From Bordetella parapertussis (lineage in GTDB: Bacteria; Pseudomonadota; Gammaproteobacteria; Burkholderiales; SG8-41), in the NCBI GenBank assembly GCA_945906935.1, contig CAMDSO010000006.1, positions 1 to 64,000 on the forward strand: DNA of 64,000 nt, written 5' to 3'. The translations under genes were made by a program, and so were the position numbers. The notes below the pieces were generated by a model, which had not been told where the DNA came from, did no database searches, and worked only from the letters and a program-made list of their open reading frames with translations. This document shows, in pieces, positions 34,046-44,105 of the stretch; the stretch's first letter is position 1, and every line of letters starts with the position of its first letter.

Positions 34046-34540
34046 ATCAGAACCCCTGAGTTCCTCCGGAATCAGTCCATCCAGGTTCGAAAGTGCATAG
34101 ATTCCGTCCGGCTTTAACGCGTCACGCAGCGTTTGATGAATTTTGGCTGACGAATACTGACCGGATTTGCAGTTGTGTTACCACCAAATTACTCGCAGCA
34201 CTTCCATGCTTCCGGCCGGCCTCGCGGAGGATTCGTCGTTTTCAAACAACTTAGGCAACACCACTTTGATCGCGTTGGCATCCTCGTCAGTGAATCTGGT
34301 TTTCTCAGCCAATTGTGGATTCATGCTGCCGTAAAATACACATACACCATGATCTACACGATGCTTCATCCCCATCGTGTCAGAGCCGCGCTTGGTTCCA
34401 TCACCCTCGCCGCTGACGCTCTTTGTAATCTGGGTACTGGTAATGTCAATAGTCTCAATGCTGAAAGCAGATTGAACAGTGACCGGACCGCGTATACCGA
34501 TAGAGACGCCGGTGTCGCCTTCTTCGTCGCTACCATCTTC
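34046..34540 (-). pseudogene. cas7: cas7 (Csd2/type I-C-like) C-terminal remnant
   Basis: Hand translation: DTGVSIGIRGPVTVQSAFSIETIDITSTQITKSVSGEGDGTKRGSDTMGMKHRVDHGVCVFYGSMNPQLAEKTRFTDEDANAIKVVLPKLFENDESSARPAGSMEVLRVIWW*HNCKSGQYSSAKIHQTL; N-terminal half absent, stop at 34178-34180. Boundaries approximate. Confidence 0.85.
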
Positions 34541-34628
34541 TTAAAAAAGAAAACCCTGCGGCAGCAAGCTGGGCGGAGCTTTCAGGGCAACCGATTGTAG
34601 CAATCCGGGGTGAGAGAGGGAGCTACAA

Positions 34629-34669
34629 CGGGTTTTACCAAGCGGGATAAACCCGCTCGATAAAACCCG
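34629..34669. repeat. Nested inverted repeat (possible terminator-like hairpin)
   Basis: CGGGTTTTA-CCA-AGCGGG-ATAAA-CCCGCT-CGA-TAAAACCCG: 9-bp outer and 6-bp inner arms about one centre. Confidence 0.75.
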
Positions 34670-34726
34670 GCGAGCTCACGCTCGCGTTTAGCAGAAGTAT
34701 TGAACCACCCCGCGCACAAGCGGGAA

Positions 34727-35680
34727 TCAAGTCAGCGGCGACGGCAGCGCCTGCCCCGCAAAATGCGCGTGCAGATTTGCCAGCACCATCTGCTTGCGGC
34801 CCTCGCGGATTTCCAGCGTGGTCGAACCAACGTGCGGCGTCATCACCACGTTATCCAGCGCCAGCAGCGCCGCAGGCACCTGCGGTTCATCGCGATAAAC
34901 ATCGAGTCCCGCGCCGGCGATGCGTTTTTCACGCAGCGCATCGATCATCGCCTCTTCGTCGATGATCGCACCCCGCGCCACGTTGATGAGAAAGCCGTCC
35001 GCGCCCAGCGCCTCGAGCACCTTCGCATCAATCAGGTTGCGCGTGGCCGGCGTCAACGGACAAGTCACCACCAGACAGTCGCTCTCGCGCGCCAGGCTCA
35101 ACACATCCTCATAGTAGGGATAGGCGATATCGGCCTTGCGCCGCGGCCCCTGATAACGAATCGTCATACCGCAGGCGGCGGCGCGCTGCGCAATGCCCAG
35201 ACCGATGCGGCCGAGACCGACGATGCCGCAGACCTTGCCACGCACTTCGCGCCCGACCGGCGGCACCGTGGTGGGCCAGGTGCCGGTGCGCATGTAACGA
35301 TCACATTCGCAGATGCGCCGCATCGAAGCCACCATCAGACCTAGTGCGAGATCGGCCACCGCGCCGGAAATCGAATCGGGCGTATTGGTCACCGGAATAC
35401 CGCGCTCGCGCGCCGGCGCCAGATCGAGTGTGGTGTTGCTGCCAAACAGGGTGATGATTTCCAGCGCCGGCAGCGCCTCGACCTGCTGGCGCGTGAAACC
35501 GATAATGCCCGGCGTTACCAAGGCACGGATGCGCGACCCGACTTCACGCATCATCTGCGCCGGGTCGGCGGCACTCCACAGGTGATGCACTTCGTAGGCG
35601 GCTTCCAGCGCCGCCATCGCTGGCTTGTAAATCGCACGCGTCAGCAACAATTCGGGTTTCGACATATTCAGCCGTTTCAA
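34727..35680 (-). CDS. D-isomer-specific 2-hydroxyacid dehydrogenase
   Basis: GIVGLGRIGLGIAQRA, LINVARGAIIDEEAMIDAL, DVYRDEPQVPAALLALDNVVMTPHVGSTT. Confidence 0.9.
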   Translation of the reverse strand: MKRLNMSKPELLLTRAIYKPAMAALEAAYEVHHLWSAADPAQMMREVGSRIRALVTPGIIGFTRQQVEALPALEIITLFGSNTTLDLAPARERGIPVTNTPDSISGAVADLALGLMVASMRRICECDRYMRTGTWPTTVPPVGREVRGKVCGIVGLGRIGLGIAQRAAACGMTIRYQGPRRKADIAYPYYEDVLSLARESDCLVVTCPLTPATRNLIDAKVLEALGADGFLINVARGAIIDEEAMIDALREKRIAGAGLDVYRDEPQVPAALLALDNVVMTPHVGSTTLEIREGRKQMVLANLHAHFAGQALPSPLT

Positions 35681-36655
35681 CTATTCGCCTTTAATGCCGG
35701 CTTCCTTGATCACCTTGCCAAATCGCACGGCCTCGCTCTGGATGAAACGGGCGAACTCATCCGGCGTGCTGGTCAGCGGTTCGACACCAGCCTGCGCAAA
35801 GCGTGGCTTCATGTCAGGCGCGTGCACCGCCTTGGCCAGTTCGGCATTGAGCCGGTTGATGATTTCGCGCGGGGTACCGGTAGGCGCGAGGATGCCGTAC
35901 CAAACGCTGATTTCAAAATTGGCAAAACCCTGCTCTTTCGTCGTCGCCACACCGGGATAATCGGCCAGACGTTCGGGTGACAGCACCGCCAGCGCGCGCA
36001 CGCGTTTGGATTGCACCTGCCCGAGCGCCACTGGTGCGGCCACCACCGCCATATCGACCTGACCGCTGACCAAACCAATCAGCCCGAGGCCCGAGCCCTT
36101 GTAGGGCACATGCAGAATATCGAGCTTCTCCAAGTTCTTAAAGAGCTCGGGGGCGAGATGCGTCGTGGTGCCGATGCCTCCAGAGCTGTAACTCAGTTTG
36201 CCGGGTTGCTTGCGCGCGATGGCGACAAGCTCCTTGAGATCTTTCGCCGGCACCGAAGGATGCACCACCAGCACGTTGCGCACAGCCCCAACCAGTGCGA
36301 TCGGCGCGAGATCCTTCCACGGATCATAGTTGAGCTTGCCGTAGAGCAAGGGGCTCAAGGCAATCACCGGTGAGCTCAGCACAATGGTGTAGCCGTCGGC
36401 CGGTGCCTTCGATGCGATCTCAAGACCAACGTTGCCGCTTGCCCCGGGGCGGCTATCGGCCACCACCGACTGGCCGACCTGCTCGGACAGCTTCTGCGCC
36501 ACCAGACGGCCGACAATGTCGGTCGGCCCGCCCGGCGGGAACGGCATCACCATGCGGATCGCCTTCGACGGATAGGTTTGCGCGAAAGCAGTTGCAAGCC
36601 CTGAGATGAACAGGACGCCCGCTGCCAGAACATGTTTACGCTGTGCAATCAACAT
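35681..36655 (-). CDS. Bug/TctC family substrate-binding protein
   Basis: YPSKAIRMVMPFPPGGPTDIVGRLVAQKLSEQVGQSVVADSRPGASGNVG; LHVPYKGSGLGLIGLVSGQVDMAV. Confidence 0.9.
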   Translation of the reverse strand: MLIAQRKHVLAAGVLFISGLATAFAQTYPSKAIRMVMPFPPGGPTDIVGRLVAQKLSEQVGQSVVADSRPGASGNVGLEIASKAPADGYTIVLSSPVIALSPLLYGKLNYDPWKDLAPIALVGAVRNVLVVHPSVPAKDLKELVAIARKQPGKLSYSSGGIGTTTHLAPELFKNLEKLDILHVPYKGSGLGLIGLVSGQVDMAVVAAPVALGQVQSKRVRALAVLSPERLADYPGVATTKEQGFANFEISVWYGILAPTGTPREIINRLNAELAKAVHAPDMKPRFAQAGVEPLTSTPDEFARFIQSEAVRFGKVIKEAGIKGE

Positions 36656-36696
36656 TGCTTTCTCCTCCCGCCTCACGCCTTACCCGATGCGCATTT

Positions 36697-37167
36697 TTAG
36701 TAATGCGACTTGAAGCTGATCGCATCGCGATAATGCAAATCCTCCAGATCGATATAGGAGCGCTTGGTTTCCTTGTCGACGGTGTACTGGATTTTGCGGT
36801 TAGTTTCATTACAGGCGCGGATGTCGAGGAGTTCAAGATGTTCCTTGACCTCCCATTCGTGCGCACCGGCGATTCCTGGCGGCGCATAGATCATGGAGCC
36901 GGGCCCGACCTCGGTTTCCTTGCCGTTGAAATCGCGTACCGTGGCATGCCCTGCAATCACGTAATAACAGGCCTCGATCGGGTGCCAGTGCAACTGCTCG
37001 TAGGTGCCGGGCTTGTAAGTGGCGCGCCCCAGCCGCACGCGGTCGGTTTCGTTGACCTCGGGCCAGCCGACCAGCCGCTGATAGGTCTGGCCATCGGTAA
37101 CGCCGCGCCGACCCGGATAGTCGGCCTGATTGAGCACCTGCAAGGTTGATTTGATTTCCATTTGCAT
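36697..37167 (-). CDS. Cupin domain protein
   Basis: EQLHWHPIEACYYVIAGHATVRDFNGKETEVGPGSMIYAPPGIAGAHEWEV. Confidence 0.8.
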   Translation of the reverse strand: MQMEIKSTLQVLNQADYPGRRGVTDGQTYQRLVGWPEVNETDRVRLGRATYKPGTYEQLHWHPIEACYYVIAGHATVRDFNGKETEVGPGSMIYAPPGIAGAHEWEVKEHLELLDIRACNETNRKIQYTVDKETKRSYIDLEDLHYRDAISFKSHY

Positions 37168-37388
37168 CTCCTCCTAAATGAACAATTTGGACAGCCCCGA
37201 GTGTAATCAATTCGCGCCCCCAGCGGGGGTCTCCTGCGGTTGGCGGCACGCCCTGAACTTGCGGCATAATCTGCCTGACCGCAAGCCTCAAACACCAACC
37301 CAAACAGCAGGGCTACCCTGCGTGCAAATGCTAATCACGCGGTTTCTCTGAAATTTGCATGCATCGCCCACGACCCAGGAAAACGCCT

Positions 37389-38213
37389 ATGAATCCTATG
37401 CTCACGGCGCACGGCGCCAGCATCCCCACCATCGGCTTTGGTACCTCACAACTCGGCGACTGCACGGACGTTGTCGCCACCGCGTTGCAACTTGGCTACC
37501 GCCACATCGACACCGCCTGGAAATACGGCTCCGAGCAGGGCGTCGGCAACGGCATCAAGAAATCCGGCGTCGCCCGCAAGGATATTTTTCTCACCACCAA
37601 GGTGTCGCATGAGTATTTGCGCGCCGCTGATTTTGCGCGCTCGGTCGAGGAAAGTCTCAGCCGCCTGCAAACCGATTATGTCGATCTGCTGCTGGTGCAC
37701 TGGCCGACCATTGATAAGATCCCGCTCGCAGAAACCATGGACGCGTTGGCCAAGGCGCGGCGCGAAGGCAAGACCCGCTTTATCGGTGTCGCCAATTTCA
37801 ACATCGCGCTGCTCGACGAGGCGATGCGCCTGTGTCCCGAGCAATTCTCAGTGCTGCAGGCCGAATACCACCCCTACCTCGATCAAACCAAAATGCTCGC
37901 CCATTGCCGCAGCAAAGGCCTGATCTTCATGGCCTACTGCCCGCTGGCACGCGGCGGTATTTTCAACGATCCGGTGCTCGGCGAGATCGCCAAAGCCAAG
38001 GGCCGCACCATCGCGCAAATCGCACTGCGCTGGTTGATCCAACAGGACATCGTCGCACCGATCCCGCGTTCGGGCGACGCCAAACATATGCGCGAGAGCC
38101 TCGACGTCTTCGATTTCACCCTGAGTGCTGACGAAATGCAGCGTATACACACACTCAAACGCGCCGACGGCCGGATCGCCAACCCTGCGGGGCGCGCACC
38201 GGCGTGGGATTAA
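37389..38213 (+). CDS. Aldo/keto reductase
   Basis: LGYRHIDTAWKYGSEQGVGNGIKKSG, VDLLLVHWP, FIGVANF, YCPLARGGIFNDPVL, PIPRSGDAKHM. Confidence 0.92.
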   Translation: MNPMLTAHGASIPTIGFGTSQLGDCTDVVATALQLGYRHIDTAWKYGSEQGVGNGIKKSGVARKDIFLTTKVSHEYLRAADFARSVEESLSRLQTDYVDLLLVHWPTIDKIPLAETMDALAKARREGKTRFIGVANFNIALLDEAMRLCPEQFSVLQAEYHPYLDQTKMLAHCRSKGLIFMAYCPLARGGIFNDPVLGEIAKAKGRTIAQIALRWLIQQDIVAPIPRSGDAKHMRESLDVFDFTLSADEMQRIHTLKRADGRIANPAGRAPAWD

Positions 38214-38253
38214 CGATTTTTCATTTAAGCCCTTTGTAACCCAGGAGCACGGC

Positions 38254-39258
38254 ATGAAATTATTCTTACAACCGACGCGCTACGCAATCGCAACCGCAAC
38301 CGTAACGACAACCGTACTCATTCTTGCTGGCTATGCGGTGCCGGCGGCATTTGCGCAGACGGCCTTTCCGTCGCGCAACGTGCAGGTCATCACGCCTTAT
38401 CCGCCAGGCGGATCCATCGACGTCATCGCCCGCGCAGTCGCCGTCCGCCTGACTGAAATATGGGGCAAGAACGTGGTCGTCGACAACCGTCCGGGGGCCA
38501 GCGGCATGATCGGCACAGAACTCGCCACCCGCGCTGAGCCCGACGGCCACACGCTGCTCGCACATACCTCGTCATATCCGGCCACCGCCGCCGTGCGCGA
38601 CAAACTGCCGTTTGATCCGGCACGTGCCATCGTGCCAGTGGGCATGTTCGCGCGCGCGCCAATGATCCTCGCGATTCACCCCTCGGTGCCGGCAAAAAGT
38701 GTCAAAGAACTCGTCGCTCTGGCAAAAAAAAATCCGAACACCCTAAACTATTCATCCTCGGGCACCGGCGGCAACAATCATTTCTCTGGCGCGTTATTTG
38801 CCGCGGCGGCGGGCGTCAAGCTCACGCACATCCCGTACAAAGGCATCGCCCCGGCGGTGACGGCGCTGGCCGCCGGCGAGATCGAACTGGTGATCGCCAG
38901 CGCGGCGGCGGTCAACCCGCAACTCAAAGCCAACCGCATTCGCGCGCTCGCTGTGACGAGCGCGGAACCGAGCCCGCTGTTGCCGGGCTTGCCGGCCATC
39001 GCGCAATCGGGCGTGCCCGGTTACACCTATGAACTCTGGTGGGGGATGTTCGCACCGGCCGGCATCAGTGCCGAGCGTATCGGCGCCATCCATGCCGCCA
39101 TCAGCAAAGCGCTGGCAACGCCCGAAATGAAAAAGTTTCTCGATGGCGAAAGTGCCGAAGCCTGGCTGCTGCCGGCGTCGCAGTTCAGCGAACTGCTGCC
39201 GATGGAAATCGAGCGCTACAAAAAAGCGGCAAAGCTCGCCGGCGTCACCGCTCAGTAA
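38254..39258 (+). CDS. Bug/TctC family substrate-binding protein
   Basis: FPSRNVQVITPYPPGGSIDVIARAVAVRLTEIWGKNVVVDNRPGASGMIGTELATRAEPDG. Confidence 0.9.
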   Translation: MKLFLQPTRYAIATATVTTTVLILAGYAVPAAFAQTAFPSRNVQVITPYPPGGSIDVIARAVAVRLTEIWGKNVVVDNRPGASGMIGTELATRAEPDGHTLLAHTSSYPATAAVRDKLPFDPARAIVPVGMFARAPMILAIHPSVPAKSVKELVALAKKNPNTLNYSSSGTGGNNHFSGALFAAAAGVKLTHIPYKGIAPAVTALAAGEIELVIASAAAVNPQLKANRIRALAVTSAEPSPLLPGLPAIAQSGVPGYTYELWWGMFAPAGISAERIGAIHAAISKALATPEMKKFLDGESAEAWLLPASQFSELLPMEIERYKKAAKLAGVTAQ

Positions 39259-39273
39259 GCGCGCTCGCCCAAC

Positions 39274-39307
39274 AAAAAAGCCGCCCCCGAAGGGACGGCT
39301 TTTTTTA
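39274..39307. terminator. Bidirectional Rho-independent terminator between convergent genes
   Basis: AAAAAAGCCGCCCCCGAAGGGACGGCTTTTTTT between genes ending at 39258 (+) and 39326 (-). Confidence 0.85.
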
Positions 39308-39325
39308 ACACTGCCTGAACGCGCC

Positions 39326-41530
39326 TTAAGCGTGCTTCACGCCCTTGATCGGCTCGGTGCGCACCGGCTTGCCAGTGGCCGCGAAGATTGCGTTCATCAC
39401 CGCCGGCCGCACCACACAGATCGTCGGTTCACCCACACCGCCCCAGAAATCAAAGGTCGGCACAACGACTGTTTCGATCTTCGGCATCGCCGCCATGCGC
39501 AAGACCGGATAGGTGTGGAAGTTATCCTGCACGATACGTCCGTTCTCAACCGTCAGCTCTTCATACAAGAGCGCGCTCAAACCCATCACCGCACCACCCT
39601 CGACCTGTGCTGCGATCTGGTGCGGATTGACGGCATGTCCGCAGTTGACACCGAGCACCATGCGATGGACTTTCACTTCGCCTGACGGACTCACAGACAC
39701 CTCGGCGGTCGCCGCCGAATAACTAGCGTAGCCCATGAACTGCGCGATGCCGCGAAACACACCGGGCGGCAGCGGTTTGCCCCAGTCGCCCTTCTCAGCC
39801 ACCGCATTCAAAACGCCAAGATGCTTGGGAAACTTCGCCATCATCTCACGCCGGAACTCCAGCGAATCCACGCCAGCGGCCCGCGCCACCTCTTCCATGA
39901 AGCATTCCATGTAGAGGCCGTTCTGGTTGGTATTAACGCCACGCCATGCGCCGACCGGCACGTGGGTGTTGCGCATCGAATACTCAACGAGCAGATTCGG
40001 CACCGCGTAACCCAGCTGCGCATCACCGGGCTTCGAATCAAAACCCTGCAACTGTCGATTATCCTTATAGCCGTCAGGGATCGCCGCCGGATTGACCCAG
40101 GCGTTGATCGACTGCCCGGAGACTCGCACATGCAAACCGACCAGCTTGTTGTTGGCATCGAGCCCTGCGCTCATCTTGCACTGTGAAATCGGACGGAAGA
40201 AGTCATGCGTCATGTCTTCTTCGCGGCTCCAGATCATCTTCACCGGCGTGCCCGGAAACTGCTTGGCGATATCCGTAGCCTGGCGGACGAAGTCCTGATT
40301 GCCGCCGCGACGACCAAAACCACCTCCGAGCACATGCTTGTAGACCTCGCACTGCGCCAGCGGCAGGCCCGACTGCTCGGACAAGGCCGCCAGTGATGCC
40401 TCGGCATTCTGCGTCGCCACCCAGATTTCCGCCTTGTCCGCGGTAATACGCGCGGTACAGTTCATCGGCTCCATGGTGATGTGCGGCACAAAAGGCGTGG
40501 TGTAGACCGCATCGACTTTTTTCGCCGCACCGGCAATCGCTTTGAGCGCATCGCCCTCATTGCGGAAGGCGTGCACGTTAGTCGTCGCCGTCAGACCTTC
40601 TTTCAAACGCTCGGCAATGGTCGCGCTTGATTGTTTGGCATTGGGGCCCTCATCCCAGACGATGGGCAGTGCATCAAGGGCTTTCTTCGCATGCCACCAG
40701 GTATCGGCCACCACTGCGACGGTAAAGTCATTGACACGCACCGCACGCTTGACCCCAGGCAGGCCAGCGATCTTGTCGTTATCGAAGCTAACCAGCTTGC
40801 CGCCAAACACCGGGCTGGCCTTGATCGCAGCATTGAGCATGCCGGGCAATTTCATGTCGATCGCATAGACCAGCGAACCGTCGAGGCGGGCCGGCGTGCC
40901 GATGCGCTTCAAGGGCTGGCCGGCGATTTTCCAGGTACGCGGGTCCTTAAGCTTGATGCTCTTGGCATCGGGCGGGGTCAGCTTGGAAGCCGCCGTAGCG
41001 ACCTTGCCATAGGTAGTCGAACGCTTCGATGCCGCGTGCGTAATCACACCGTCTGCAACAGTCAACTCATCGACCGGCACCTTCCAATCCTCAGCCGCCG
41101 CCTGCAACAACATAACCCGCGCAATGGCACCGCCGCGACGCACATAATCTTCCGATGTGCGGATACCGCGGCTGCCGCCGGTGCCCATCTCACCCCATAC
41201 GCGTTTGCGCGCAAGATTCTGTCCGGGCGTAATGAATTCGGTAGTAACGTTTTTCCATGCGCATTCGAGTTCCTCTGCAACCAGCTGCGCCAGACCGGTC
41301 TCGGTGCCCTGCCCCATTTCCGAGCGGGCAATACGGATCACACAGGTGTTGTCCGGCTTGATCACCACCCATGCATTGACCTCGGCACCAGTAGCGGCCT
41401 TGGCGTCCGCTGCGTTGGCAGCAAACGGCAGATGCATACCGATCGCCAGTCCGCCGCCTGCGGCCGCGGTGGAGATCAAAAATTTACGGCGTGCGCTGTT
41501 GGCAAGCGCGGATTTTTTTTGTGTCGTCAT
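39326..41530 (-). CDS. Molybdopterin-binding subunit of a xanthine dehydrogenase/isoquinoline 1-oxidoreductase family enzyme
   Basis: TAT-like N-terminus (ARRKFLISTAAAGGGLAIG), SEMGQGTETGLAQLVAEELE, GGGFGRRGGNQDFVRQA, VGAWRGVNTNQNGLYMECF. Confidence 0.88.
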   Translation of the reverse strand: MTTQKKSALANSARRKFLISTAAAGGGLAIGMHLPFAANAADAKAATGAEVNAWVVIKPDNTCVIRIARSEMGQGTETGLAQLVAEELECAWKNVTTEFITPGQNLARKRVWGEMGTGGSRGIRTSEDYVRRGGAIARVMLLQAAAEDWKVPVDELTVADGVITHAASKRSTTYGKVATAASKLTPPDAKSIKLKDPRTWKIAGQPLKRIGTPARLDGSLVYAIDMKLPGMLNAAIKASPVFGGKLVSFDNDKIAGLPGVKRAVRVNDFTVAVVADTWWHAKKALDALPIVWDEGPNAKQSSATIAERLKEGLTATTNVHAFRNEGDALKAIAGAAKKVDAVYTTPFVPHITMEPMNCTARITADKAEIWVATQNAEASLAALSEQSGLPLAQCEVYKHVLGGGFGRRGGNQDFVRQATDIAKQFPGTPVKMIWSREEDMTHDFFRPISQCKMSAGLDANNKLVGLHVRVSGQSINAWVNPAAIPDGYKDNRQLQGFDSKPGDAQLGYAVPNLLVEYSMRNTHVPVGAWRGVNTNQNGLYMECFMEEVARAAGVDSLEFRREMMAKFPKHLGVLNAVAEKGDWGKPLPPGVFRGIAQFMGYASYSAATAEVSVSPSGEVKVHRMVLGVNCGHAVNPHQIAAQVEGGAVMGLSALLYEELTVENGRIVQDNFHTYPVLRMAAMPKIETVVVPTFDFWGGVGEPTICVVRPAVMNAIFAATGKPVRTEPIKGVKHA

Positions 41531-41547
41531 GATTATTCTCCCCCGGC

Positions 41548-42030
41548 CTAGGCTTTGGCTTTGGCGGCAGCACCGCCTTTGGCCATATCGGCGGCGACAT
41601 GCACGGCCGCACGGATTCTTTGGTAGGTCCCGCAGCGGCAGATATTGGTCATCGCCTCGTCAATATCCTTGTCGCTCGGATTCGGATTTTTCTTCAGCAA
41701 AGAGGCAGCCGCCATCAACTGCCCCGACTGGCAGTAACCGCATTGCGGCACGTCGACTTCAAGCCAGGCTTTTTGCACCGGGTGGGAACTGTTGCGCGAC
41801 AGACCTTCGATGGTAACGATCTTGTCCGAGGCCTTCACAGTCGAGACCTGAATGGCGCAGGAACGCCGTAACTCGCCGTTGATATGCACCGAACAAGCGC
41901 CGCACTGCGCAACACCGCAACCGTATTTGGTGCCGGTCAGGCCAACCTGTTCGCGTATCGCCCACAACAGTGGTGTATCGGCTTCGACCTTGACGTCATG
42001 TGTCCTGCCGTTGATATTGAGTTTTGCCAT
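41548..42030 (-). CDS. (2Fe-2S)-binding small subunit (IorA-like)
   Basis: [57 protein letters not shown]. Confidence 0.92.
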   Translation of the reverse strand: MAKLNINGRTHDVKVEADTPLLWAIREQVGLTGTKYGCGVAQCGACSVHINGELRRSCAIQVSTVKASDKIVTIEGLSRNSSHPVQKAWLEVDVPQCGYCQSGQLMAAASLLKKNPNPSDKDIDEAMTNICRCGTYQRIRAAVHVAADMAKGGAAAKAKA

Positions 42031-42176
42031 GAACCCCTCCGATGATTTGCCTGATTGGCAAGTATTGTTGATCCGGACCCTAACTGACACGGCGGGAGGC
42101 GCTGGCGCCCCTGCGTGTCTTGTCGGAGAGCATCATAGCGCATCCACTGGAGACTGTGCGTCGGCGCGGGGTATAG

Positions 42177-43556
42177 TCAGGCTGCCAGCAGAACGGCCAG
42201 TTCAGCCGCATCGCCGAGCGCTTCGAGGTGGGTAATCATGTCGAGGGCGCGTTCGACGCGCGGCGCATCGAGCACCATGCCGGCGCATTCGCGAAACTTG
42301 GTGACCACCTCAAGATCGCTGAGCGGACGCTCGCCGGCGCCGCGAAATTGCGCGACCCGGGTGCTGAGGGTGCGCCCATCGCGCAGGACGATTTCCATCA
42401 CCGCCGGGGCGGCGATCGCATTGACCTTACCGCGCAGCGCCTCGCGGCTCAACTCCGCCGGCACCACGGTCTTCACACGTGCCATCAGCGCACGCACCGC
42501 CGGATCCTGCACTTTCTCATCAGAGAACTGCGCCAGCCCCATACGCCGGTCGATGATCGCGCGCGCCACACAATAAGGAATACTGGTGCGCCCCTGCAGC
42601 CCGGTCTGCGGATTAACGTGAAACACCGTCTCTGGAATCAGGTAATGCACGCCGCAGCGGATCTCCTCGATGTCGTCCGCCTTCAGGTCATGCGCAGTGG
42701 CCAGTTCAAGCGCACAATCGATCGGCCGCTGCAATGGAAAACCACAGGGATAGAGCTTGAGATACAGGTTGGGCCCGAGCAGCGCGAAATCGCGACCCAG
42801 TGTTGCCATCGCCGCGTCGAGCTTGGCGGTACCGATGCCGTAGAGATTACAAAATCCCATACGGCTTTCGAGGATCGCCGGATCGGCGGTGAAGCCGCGC
42901 TGTGCGAGCAAAGCGGCGGTAATGCCGTTGCGCGCCGCAACACCGGAGTGAAACGCCTGCATCATCGCGCCAAAATTCTGCCGCGAACCGGCGGCTAGTG
43001 AAGTGGCGATCCCGAGCGCCATGCGCACGCGCTCCGCATCCAAGCCGAGCAAACGACAGGCCGCCGCGGTCGCGCCCATGGTACCGACGGTGGCCGTGGC
43101 ATGCCAGCCGCGTTCGTAATGATCGGGGCCGATCGCCGGACCGAGTGCCGCTTCGAGTTCGAAACCGACGATATAAGCTTCGAGTAGCGCCTGCCCGGAA
43201 AGATGCCGTGTTTCGCCGAGCGCCAGCAACACTGGCAACAGCGTGGCGGTGGCATGCCCCGGCATGATCAAACAGGTGTCTTCGTATAACAGCGCAGAGG
43301 ACAACATGCCGTTGGCCAACGCAGCGTCAGGGGCAGAGGTTCTAAGGTTGGTGCCGACCACCGTGGCCTGCGGCGCGCCGCCGCAGTCGCGAATGAAATC
43401 CAGCAATAGCGCACTGGAGGAATATTTGGCACCGGCGATCGCACAACCGATGCAATCGAGCAGTGCGGTACGCGCACGCCGCAGCGCCTCCTGCGGCAGA
43501 TCCTGCGTCTTCAACGAGGTTACAAATTGCGCTACAACATCCGTTGCACCCATCAC
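42177..43556 (-). CDS. MmgE/PrpD family protein
   Basis: Alpha-helical family motifs: LLDCIGCAIAGAKYS, LLEAYIVGFELEAALG, HATATVGTMGATAAACRLLGLD, NLYLKLYPCGFPLQRPID. Confidence 0.85.
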   Translation of the reverse strand: MMGATDVVAQFVTSLKTQDLPQEALRRARTALLDCIGCAIAGAKYSSSALLLDFIRDCGGAPQATVVGTNLRTSAPDAALANGMLSSALLYEDTCLIMPGHATATLLPVLLALGETRHLSGQALLEAYIVGFELEAALGPAIGPDHYERGWHATATVGTMGATAAACRLLGLDAERVRMALGIATSLAAGSRQNFGAMMQAFHSGVAARNGITAALLAQRGFTADPAILESRMGFCNLYGIGTAKLDAAMATLGRDFALLGPNLYLKLYPCGFPLQRPIDCALELATAHDLKADDIEEIRCGVHYLIPETVFHVNPQTGLQGRTSIPYCVARAIIDRRMGLAQFSDEKVQDPAVRALMARVKTVVPAELSREALRGKVNAIAAPAVMEIVLRDGRTLSTRVAQFRGAGERPLSDLEVVTKFRECAGMVLDAPRVERALDMITHLEALGDAAELAVLLAA

Positions 43557-43739
43557 TGTCTCCGTTTGAATTTGAATTTGCAGACCGGAGCAGCATAAAG
43601 GAGTGTCATGGCCGGCTTCCCAGGGGCCGAAGCATAGCGTATCCGTTCACCGTGCGGCAGGCGGACGGATACGCGGAACGGATGCGATCCGTGTTGATCG
43701 CGGGCGGGTTGTGTGCCCGCGCGTATCCTGCCTTATGGA

Positions 43740-43953
43740 TTATTTTGCTGGCGCATCCTGGTCAGCTTTCTTGCCACGGCCTTTCCACCAGATCATAGCG
43801 ATAAAACCAAATGAACCACCAAAAAATATCAACGCAAAAACGGCGATACCAACCCAGTTCATTTCAGTCGGAATCGGCGCATCTTTGACGTCTTCGGCAA
43901 ATGCCAGACAGGACCAGAAAAAAGGCAGCAGGCATGCGATAAGCTTTGTCATG
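43740..43953 (-). CDS. Small secreted/membrane hypothetical protein
   Basis: MTKLIACLLPFFWSCLAFAEDVKDAPIPTEMNWVGIAVFALIFFGGSFGFIAMIWWKGRGKK: signal peptide plus one TM. Confidence 0.6.
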
Positions 43954-44105
43954 ATGAAACTCCACGACTTGGCGTCGAACACAAGTCGAATACATTGAAA
44001 GAAATTGCCTGCGGCTAACAGCCTGGACGCAGACCCGACACCGCCTATGATCGCGCGCAATCCTTACGGAGGGCTTACGCCCGCGGCAGTCGGGCCATCG
44101 ACCGG

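Noticed and set aside
34175-34600. 141-aa plus-strand ORF
   Set aside because: Antisense to the cas7 remnant; the minus strand gives the coherent homology.
42228-42998. 256-aa plus-strand ORF
   Set aside because: Antisense to the MmgE/PrpD gene; composition typical of a shadow ORF.
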